Positions 56,829 to 64,000 of a DNA stretch of 64,000 bases are shown here, piece by piece. Origin of the DNA: Monoplex corrugatus (Eukaryota > Mollusca > Gastropoda > Littorinimorpha > Ranellidae). Made by a program: the position numbers and the translations under genes. Each line of letters opens with the position of its first letter. Position 1 is the stretch's first letter. The notes under the pieces are model-generated. The model saw only the letters and a program-made list of their open reading frames with translations. It did no database searches and was not told where the DNA came from. The stretch is from the NCBI GenBank assembly GCA_030674185.1, contig JAPXFY010000026.1:35087167-35151166 (forward strand), given 5' to 3'.

Positions 56829-59420
56829 CTGTGATTAGGGTTGTGATGGGGGATGGCGAGGGCTGTATGAGGGTTTTTATTGTGATGGGGGATGGCGAGG
56901 GCTGTATGAGGGTGTTAATTACATAGTAACGAGGGCTGTGATAGGGGATGGCGAGGGCTGTATGAGGGTGTTAATTACATAGTAACGAGGGCTGTGATAG
57001 GGGATGGCGAGGGCTGTATGAGGGTGTTAATTACATAGTAACGAGGGCTGTGATAGGGGATGGCGAGGGCTGTAGAGGTGTATTATATAATAACGAGGGC
57101 TGTGATGGATGAAGGTTATAGGTTAATTAATAGTAACGAGGGCTGATGGGATGGCGAGGCTGTATAGGTGTAATATTAGAACGAGGGCTTGATGGGATGA
57201 GAGGGCTGTTAGGTTAATTAAATAGTAACGAGGGCTGTGATGCGAGTTATGAAGAGGTTAAACCCACGATGAGGTCAAAAGAAGGGGGGGTGGGGTCATG
57301 AATGCAGTGATGAGGGATGTCATGAGGGTTGTTCTGAGCGCTATGGATGAGGCCACTGATGAGGACTTTCACCCATTCACTCCCACACCCTGCCCACCAG
57401 CATCCTGTATTGTTTACCATGCTAGCGAAGCAAAAACTTAACCCTTTGATTCCCTCACCCTATCCACCAGCTTCCTGCAGGAAGCTGGTGGATAGGATGA
57501 GGGAATCAAAGGGTTAAGTTTTTGCAGTTGGTGGATTAGGTGCAGCAGTCAAAGGGTTAACGTGAGCGATAGTCAGTGTTTTGGTGAAGATTTTAATAAG
57601 TTTATCTTGGGTTTCTCTTGAAACCTGACGAAGAAATATTTGTTTTATCATAAAATGCTGTGATGAGAAGCTGCAATAAAGGCTGTGTTCATGGCTGTGT
57701 GTTAGGACTGCCAAAAGCGCTATGGTTAGATCTGATGAGGTCTAATAGCGAGCAATTTAGTAAGGGGCAGTCATGGATTTGTCGTTGAGTCTGACAATGT
57801 CTGATGAGGGATGTTACTAATGCTGTGAGGAGGATGCAATGAGGACTGTGACGAGGTCTTTTACGAATGCAATGAAAAGGTTTGTTTCCGTTTTGTTGAT
57901 TCAAAAGATCTACCACTCTCAGAGTGCACAAGGATTAGCTATAAAAATTGCTCAAAGAAGCCTAAAAAAAATTATAGTTGCATTGTGATGATACCGATTT
58001 TTTGCCGGATTCTCTGTAATGGATGATAGGATTGCAATGAAAAGGGCTGTGCTGAAGGCTCTCGGGGACAGGTTCTGAAGATGGCCACATAATGGTGCTG
58101 TCATGAGTTTGTCTTGAGAGTCTGTGATGAGGTCTGACGAGGGATGGTGGTATGAATGCTTGGAAAAAGCACGATGAGGTCTATGATGAGGTCTGACGAG
58201 GGATGGTGGTATGAATGCTTGGAAAAAGCACGATCAGGTCTATGATAAGTTTTGTGGGTACGTGACGTGATAATGTCTAAATGTTATCACCAGTCTCTGC
58301 TGAGGTTTGTGTCACGATTCCTGTGATGAGGGCTAAAATCAAGGCTAGGATAATGAAGCCTGATGAAGATTACTGAGGGCTTTATAAGGACCGTGATTAA
58401 GGCTGAGGAAAGAGCTGTGGCGAGGAATCTGATGAGTTCGTCATGAGGCTGTCGGGTCTGATGAAGCACGTTGTTAGTGTGGAGGGGACTGTGATAAAAG
58501 CTGATTAGTTTTGAATAGTGATTGCTACAATGAGCTTTGAAATGAGGCCTGATAACCGCTGTGGTAAGGGTCGTGATGAGGTCTGTGGATACCTGATGTG
58601 ATCAAGTGTGTAAATTGTTACCATGAGTCTCTGGTGAAGTTTCGTGTCACGAATTCATGTGATGAGGGCTATAATCAAGGCTACGACAATGAAGCCATGA
58701 TGAAGATTAACGAGGGCTGTATAAGAACTATGATTAGAACCGAGGAAAGAGTCGTGGCGAGGGCTCAGGATGAGCTTGTCATGAGGCTGTGAGGTCTGAT
58801 GAGGCATGTTGTAAGTGTGACTCTGATAAAAACTGATTAGGTTTGTACAGTGACTGCAGAAATGAGTGTTGAAACGAGCTATAACCTGTGTAAGGCGTGA
58901 TGAACGGGATAGTGACGAGTGATGAGGTACGAGGATTGTGATGAGTGTGACAGGATTGTGATGAGTGTGACGGACGTGATGATGTGACGAGATTGTGATG
59001 AGTGTGACGAGGATTGTGAGATGATGTGACGAGGACAGTGATAAGTGTGACGAGGATTGTGGGTGACGACTGTGAGGTGTGACGAGAGTGATATGTGAGA
59101 CGATGGTGTGTGACGAGGACAGTGATATGAGAGTTGTGACGAGGAGAGTATGTGTGACGAGGATGTTGAACGAGGACTGTGATGAGTGTGACGAGGACTG
59201 TGATAAGTGTGACGACGATTGTGATGAGTGTGATGAGTATTGTGATGGGTGCTTTAAAAGGAACGAGAGAAGCCTTAACGAGGGCTTTGGTGAGGACTGC
59301 GGTGAGGGCTCCGACGAGTCTGTCATAGGTCTGTGATCATGAAGTGACTTCGATGAGGGATATCACAAACACTAATATAGGACAGCTACTATAATAGGCG
59401 ACGAGGGTTTTGATGAGGGT
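56829..59420. repeat. TGATGAGG-type degenerate tandem array, about 2.6 kb
   Basis: Composed of GAGGNNTGTGATGAGG-like words. Subregions: a 56-bp unit (aacgagggctgtgatagggg...) repeated about 4-6 times at 56860-57240, decaying rightward; a roughly 330-bp direct duplication (about 58270-58560 and 58610-58900, sharing gatgagggctaaaatcaaggct / gatgagggctataatcaaggct); and a GTGTGACGAGGATTGTGATGA array at 58900-59250. The motif rarely contains stops in some frames, so long Ser-rich (minus, 223 codons) or Cys/Asp-rich (plus) ORFs arise by composition. Confidence 0.85.
57368..57560. mobile_element. TTAA nested-palindrome MITE copy inside the array (opposite orientation)
   Basis: Left arm full and diverged (cactcccacaccctgcccaccagcatcctg, ttgtttaccatgctagcgaagcaaaaac). 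The inner palindrome is intact (ttaaccctttgattccctca ... aatcaaagggttaa, centre cttcctgcaggaag). Right arm collapsed (gtttttgcagttggtgg). Ends gtcaaagggttaa. Confidence 0.85.
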
Positions 59421-59429
59421 CATCAATGA

Positions 59430-59609
59430 GGTCCGTGGTGACAGCCGAAAGGTGAGGAGCAGTGGACATTCATATTAGCAGAGGCAGAGAAGAACAGCGG
59501 TGAAGACCACCGTAACCATCATGGTCCCACGTTAAAGTCCGAGGTCCCTCGGGCGATCCTGAGATCCTTCCTGTCTTTGCTTCCGATTCTGTGACATAAG
59601 AGACAATAA
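59430..59609 (-). other. Splice-acceptor-bounded segment, exon status unclear
   Basis: On the minus strand, a strong pyrimidine tract and acceptor (cttattgtctcttatgtcacag) end at about 59592. The following 130 bases are GC-balanced and open in one frame for 39 codons. Another frame encodes a hydrophobic run, MMVTVVFTAVLLCLC, to a stop, but has a stop just before it. It may be an alternative last exon or chance. Confidence 0.2.
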
Positions 59610-59744
59610 GTGAGCAGGAGAACACAGCGGATATAATTTCTCTCTCTCTCTCTTTTTTTAATATATATTTTTTAATTTTTAGTTTGTTAGACCAAGGGAG
59701 ATAACGTTGCTTACTCTACTTGTGGGACTGAAATACAGACCCCC

Positions 59745-60110
59745 TGCGACAAGCCAGATGGTCAGATGGGTAAGATTTCAGACTTCCAGTCAGAGTTCTG
59801 GGTTCGATCCTGCCTGGTAGCTAACACTAACAGAGTGGAGATTTTTGATTTCCCAGGTCAGCATGAGCGCCGACCTGCCAGTGCACATTTTTTGTATATA
59901 TACACCGCATGCAGAATATTTAGTCCGCGTCTTAAAGATCCTGTAAGTCATATCAGTGTCCAGTGGTTCATGGAAACATGCAATACCCAGCATATACGTC
60001 CATCTAAGACAGAGTACATGTATGCAGACCGTGCACTAAAATACGACCTGTACAACTTGGGCTAAATGACATGCCTGCACACACCCAAGAAAAACAAAAA
60101 TAAAAATCAG
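59745..60110 (+). mobile_element. tRNA-derived SINE-like family B, copy 3
   Basis: Head agccagatggtcagatgggt and gagttctgggttcgatcctg (good B box), then gatttcccaggtcagcatga, cgtcttaaagatcctgtaag, and a tail with aagaaaaacaaaaataaaaa. All three family B copies lie on the plus strand within 8 kb. Confidence 0.65.
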
Positions 60111-60487
60111 AACTTAAAAAAACCGACTTTGTATTTGTTCGATATTTCTTCTTTTGTTTGAAAGTGAGAGCTAAGTCAGTGAGTCAACCAAACCTCGGCT
60201 GAAGTCGACAGAAGCGACAGCATACACACTCTGAACACCATAAGGGAGATAAACACGTACGGTATCCTGGCGCCGCATTAGTTCCAAAAGTTTCTGTCAG
60301 TAAAACCGGATGGAGAAAGTTGCTTCCCTTGGGCTACAGACACGCTCTCTCTGTCTCTCTGCTCACGGTATAATTATAATGTGGGTATGTACAGTACTGT
60401 ATACACGCAGAATCCATGTAAAACCTAATCACATGAAATGATATTTGCATAAACATCGTTTCCTGATCAAGCTAATAAATTCAACTA

Positions 60488-60605
60488 ATCACAATAATAA
60501 TAATAATAATAATAAAATAATAATATAACAATAAATAATAATAATAATAATAATAGTAGTAGTAGTAGTTTAGTTACTATTGCTACTACTACTACTACTA
60601 CTATT
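60488..60605. repeat. (AAT)n/(TAG)n trinucleotide repeat
   Basis: AAT units followed by TAG then ACT units; the TAG and ACT runs form a short inverted repeat. Confidence 0.92.
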
Positions 60606-60904
60606 TTCATTTACATATGGCGAACAGTCCCTGTCAAAAACACGTACGTCGTACTTTACCAGAACAGAACACAATTTAAAATTTTCAATCAAGTAAAAAA
60701 AAAACCCAAAAAACAAAACAAAAACCTGAAAAAAAAGAAACAAAATATTAAAAAGAAGAGCCAAATAATACAACTGAATCAAACAGTATGCCAGGTAACT
60801 GCTGACATATTTGGGTAGAACGAGTATGGAATCATCCCAGTGTGATGAATTTCTCAGTGTCACGATTTCCTTTTCAAAAGGCAAACCTTTACTACAATAA
60901 CAGA

Positions 60905-61648
60905 TGCTCCAACCCAACCCAACTCAACTCAACTCAACCCAACCCAGCCTAACCCAGTTCAACCCAAGCCAACCCAACCCTATTCAACCCGACCCAACCA
61001 AACCCGACCCAACCTGACTCAACCCAACCCAGCCCAACCCAACCTAGTTCAAACCAACCCAACCCCACCCCAACTCAACCCGACCCAACCCAACCCAACC
61101 TAACCCATCTCAACTCAACGCGACCAAACTCAACTCAACCACCAACCCAACCCAACCCAACCCAACTCAGCTCAACCCAGTTCAACCCAACCCAACCCAA
61201 CCCTATCAACCCGACCCGACCCAACCCGACCCAACTAAACCCAACCCAGCCCAACCCAACCTAGTTCAAGCCAACCCACCCCCACCCCACCCCAACTCAA
61301 CCCGACCCAACCTAACCCATCTCAACTCAACGCGACCAAACTCAATTCAACTCAACCCAACCGAACCCAGTCAACCCAACCCAACCCAACCCAGTTCAAC
61401 CCAACCCAACCCACCCAACCCAGCTCAACCCAACCCAACCCAACCCAACCCAACCCAACCCAACCCGACCCAACCCGACCCAACCCAACTCAACCCTACT
61501 GAACCCGACCCAACTCAACCCAACCCAGTTCAACCCAACCCAACCCAACCCAGTTCAACCCAACCCAACTAAACCCAGTTCAACCCAACTAAACCCAGTT
61601 CAACCCAACCCAACCCAACTCAACCCAGCCCGACCCAACCCAACGTAC
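60905..61648. repeat. CCAAC pentanucleotide array, about 740 bp
   Basis: Plus strand is CAACC with variants CAGTT, CGACC, CAACT. The minus strand is GGGTT/GGTTG. A higher-order block (about 60955-61115 and 61190-61350) is internally duplicated. It ends within a few bases of the predicted splice donor of the Thr-rich exon, so the transcribed RNA of that gene would begin this intron with GGGTTGGGT-type sequence. Confidence 0.93.
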
Positions 61649-61943
61649 CCGAAGCGTGCCCAGGCCAGCCAGCATTGGCCTGAGTGGGTCTGGACTGTCC
61701 TGGCTGCCACGTCTGTTTGTTCCCCTCTCTGCTGCCCCCCTCGTTGTGCACCCGTCTGTCCGCCTGTGGTCCCCCGGACTGCCGGCCCCTGGGTGGGGGA
61801 GCCGGGCGCCCCGAGGTGGTGGTGGTGGCGGTGGCGGCGGTGGTGGTGGTGGTGGTGGTGCTTGTGGTGGTGGTGGTGGTGGGTTTGGTCCTCACGACGT
61901 GCTCTGTCGATACAAAGGTCACATTGGCGGTGATGGTCACCGG
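61649..61943 (-). CDS. Candidate Thr-rich, mucin-like exon of an unidentified extracellular protein
   Basis: Acceptor tactgctgccag precedes 61943 (minus strand) and donor GTACGT follows 61649, giving 98 codons plus one base. It starts PVTITANVTFVSTEHVVRTK (an N-glycosylation sequon NVT at 7-9), continues with about 30 residues nearly all Thr from a GGT/GTG repeat, then a Pro/Gly/Arg/Gln-rich part ending WPGHASG. Composition suggests an O-glycosylated stalk outside the cell. The exon is GC-rich (much above the flanks). The next exon may be 56701-56828, whose phase fits. I do not recognise the protein; the Thr run could vary in length between individuals. It is possible that it is not an exon. 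Confidence 0.4.
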
Positions 61944-62059
61944 CTGGCAGCAGTACAACAGAGTTTGAAAGTTTCATTGTTCGAACTAAACTGAAATATC
62001 CGTCCAGAAAGAAAGAAGGAAGGAATGAAAAAAGGAAGAAAAAACAAACAAACAAACAA

Positions 62060-62198
62060 CAACATCCAGACACACACATACACACACGCCCGCACATGAA
62101 CACAAAGACACACACACAAACACAAACACACACACACACACGTTACACACTACATAGATTATACGCACACATACACACACAACAATACACACACACAC

Positions 62199-62273
<75 letters not shown>

Positions 62274-62290
62274 CACACACGCACACACAT

Positions 62291-62324
<34 letters not shown>

Positions 62325-62415
62325 ACACACACAACACACACACACACACACACACACACAACACACACATACACCACACACAGACACACACAAACACACA
62401 CGCACACACACAAAG
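62060..62415. repeat. Interrupted (CA)n microsatellite, about 350 bp
   Basis: CA with ATAC, AACA and CGCA interruptions; ORFs are artefacts. Confidence 0.95.
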
Positions 62416-62784
62416 CCTATATCATATTCTTGCTGGAAGCTCCAGACAGATGGATGCACTCATACAATCAGACAAAAACACGAACACAGACAGACAAACA
62501 AATAAACAGATAGACAGACAAACAGAATAGACAGACAGACAGACACACACACACACACGAATTCAGCCCTTCCCTCCGCTCCCCCCCCCCCACCTCCAAC
62601 ATAATTCCACAGTTCCTCAAAAGACACCAACACACTGACCAGTGAGTGTCGATTTCATGCTGTAAGCGCTCAGACTGTTAGACACCCCCACCCCACCCCT
62701 CATCACCCCCCTATAACGGGTACACATGTATAAACACACACGTTTACACCTCCCCCACAACCTCCCCCACACACGCTTTCATCC

Positions 62785-62794
62785 TCTACTTCCT

Positions 62795-62885
<91 letters not shown>
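62785..62885. repeat. (CA)n microsatellite
   Basis: CA tract with one CCA interruption. Confidence 0.95.
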
Positions 62886-62886
<1 letters not shown>

Positions 62887-62929
62887 TCCTTCTTCACGCT
62901 CTCTCTCCCTCTTCTAAATTTAACTAGAA

Positions 62930-63165
62930 ATAAACTCACTCACTCACATACTCAATGAAAAGACGAACTAGCTAACTAGCTAACTAACCAAACAACCGAC
63001 CGACCAATAATTAACTAACTCACCCGTCGACTGACTGACCAACCAATCAGCCAACTAACCAACAGACCAGCCAACCAATCCACTCGTTCATCACCAACCA
63101 AACAGTCAGCCAGCCAGCCAGCCAACTCATTCACTTACCAACTCAGCGACCAAACAATCAACCGA
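62930..63165. repeat. Degenerate (AACT/AACC/ACCG)n tetranucleotide array
   Basis: Units such as aactagct, aaccaacc, gaccgacc. It continues after the TTAA element at 63899-64000, so both parts were one array before insertion. Confidence 0.85.
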
Positions 63166-63898
63166 TTAAGGGGGCAGACCTACCCAGATTTGGGTACCAA
63201 GATTGTGATGTTCAGTGTTTCAGTTCTAATTAACCAGTCATCATGACATTTGGCAAGAAGATACCTCAGACGGTATCCTTTGGATTGCGTATCTTTGTTG
63301 GGGTCTGTGAGTTATGAAAAGTTGACAAAATTTAATTAATTAAAAAATGTTCTCACGAAAATGAAAAAATATAGTACATACTGTGACATTTATAACTACA
63401 CATATATTCATGTTAGGAATTTGATATTTAGTGAGCAAACACATCTGTATAGTATGTACAGCATGTTGTAAAATCTTAGCTCTATTATCATTATTTTCTG
63501 TACAATCATCACACCAATTTTTAGAATAATTTTAATAAAAAAATTATAATACAACTTTTGATAAAAATGTTTCTTTCAAGCCGAACTGCAAGATTTTACT
63601 ACCGGCTATAGGTACCTGTCCCTGCTATATGTGTGCCAAATATCAAGGAAATCGGATGAAAACTTTTGAACATATTATGTCTGATGTACACAATGTCGCG
63701 AAAAAAACGCAAACTTTCGTGGACTAAAAAATAAACTCAATTTCCTACTCAGAGACCCCAACAACAACAAAAAATTCAATCCAAAGAATACTGTCTGAGG
63801 TATCTTCTTGCCAAATATCATGGTGATTGGTTAATTAGAACTGAAACACTGAACATCACAATGTTGGTACCCAAATCTGGGTAGGTCTGCCTCCTTAA
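63166..63898. mobile_element. TTAA-flanked element with about 150-bp terminal inverted repeats
   Basis: TTAA at 63166-63169 and 63895-63898. The left end gggggcagacctacccagat and the right end (reverse complement ggaggcagacctacccagat) remain similar for about 150 bases inward, including ttcagtgtttcagttctaat and gcaagaagatacctcagac. The interior is AT-rich with no ORF. TTAA duplication points to a piggyBac-type transposase acting in trans. The arms differ at about 1 in 12 positions, so it is not brand new. It interrupts a tetranucleotide array. Confidence 0.82.
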
Positions 63899-64000
63899 CC
63901 AACTCTCACTCATCAGCAACCAACCAATCAATCAACCAACCAACCCGCTCATTTACCCACTCACCAACCAACGAACAAACCAACCACCCAACTCGCTCAC
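63899..64000. repeat. Continuation of the tetranucleotide array
   Basis: aaccaaccaatcaatcaacc-type units to the window end. Confidence 0.85.

Noticed and set aside
58655..59326. 223-codon Ser/His-rich minus-strand ORF and an overlapping Cys/Asp-rich plus-strand ORF
   Set aside because: Both are translations of the GTGATGAG-type array, which rarely contains stops in those frames. No domain, start context or splice sites.
59745..59830. Functional tRNA gene
   Set aside because: A and B box-like words are present but no complete cloverleaf could be drawn, and the same head precedes a conserved SINE-like body in other copies.
60905..61648. Telomere or interstitial telomeric repeat
   Set aside because: The unit is the pentamer CCAAC, not the animal hexamer CCCTAA, and it is heavily varied and internal.

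Overview
This is a eukaryotic, repeat-saturated stretch of animal genomic DNA. There is no bacterial gene organisation. Coding sequence is split into short exons with GT/AG borders, and most open reading frames are by-products of CA/GT, CT/GA and CAA microsatellites or of decayed transposons. The mix fits a mollusc, most likely a marine gastropod: I/Nimb-like LINEs with an RNase H domain, RTE- and CR1-like LINE remnants, a DIRS-like element, a Tc1 element, several tRNA-derived SINE-like families, and very dense dinucleotide repeats. The taxon is inference from repeat style and protein similarity and was not checked.

Genes. (1) One exon on the minus strand at 13443-13616 encodes the first 58 residues, including one EF-hand loop, of a protein resembling the calcium-binding mitochondrial carriers (SLC25A24/25 group). 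Its remaining exons were not found to the left and probably lie outside the window. (2) A complete three-exon PIN1 peptidyl-prolyl isomerase gene lies on the plus strand (20890-20938, 30995-31186, 32855-33075). It encodes 153 residues with the WW domain and all expected PPIase active-site residues. The two genes are divergent, about 7.3 kb apart. (3) Near the right end is a tentative minus-strand gene: a Thr-rich, mucin-like exon at 61649-61943 and a possible C-terminal exon at 56701-56828, with matching splice phases. Its identity is unknown.

Mobile elements. The only element that looks recently active is a Tc1-like DD34E transposon (46163-47686) with a 336-residue uninterrupted transposase and identical 30-bp terminal inverted repeats. 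Everything else is decayed: LINE fragments at about 0.6, 3.4-7.3, 10.7, 12.2-13.3, 16.6-18.1, 18.8-19.5, 28.0, 32.3, 39.1 and 49.1 kb, and a DIRS-like remnant in PIN1 intron 1 (about 23.05-24.97 kb) that has lost its RT catalytic core.

Non-autonomous repeats. The most striking is an approximately 190-bp TTAA-flanked nested palindrome present in about 11 copies. It looks like one TTAA element inserted in the central TTAA of a related one, and the composite then spread. A second TTAA element with about 150-bp inverted repeats lies at 63166-63898. At least five SINE-like families are recognisable by comparing copies within the window.

Tandem arrays. There is a 55-bp array at 34086-34637, a 29-bp array of about 1 kb at 41720-42730, an approximately 34-bp array at 36285-36610, and a 2.6-kb TGATGAGG-type array at 56829-59420 rich in acceptor-like motifs on the minus strand. 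A 740-bp CCAAC pentanucleotide array at 60905-61648 starts right at the predicted 5' splice site of the Thr-rich exon.
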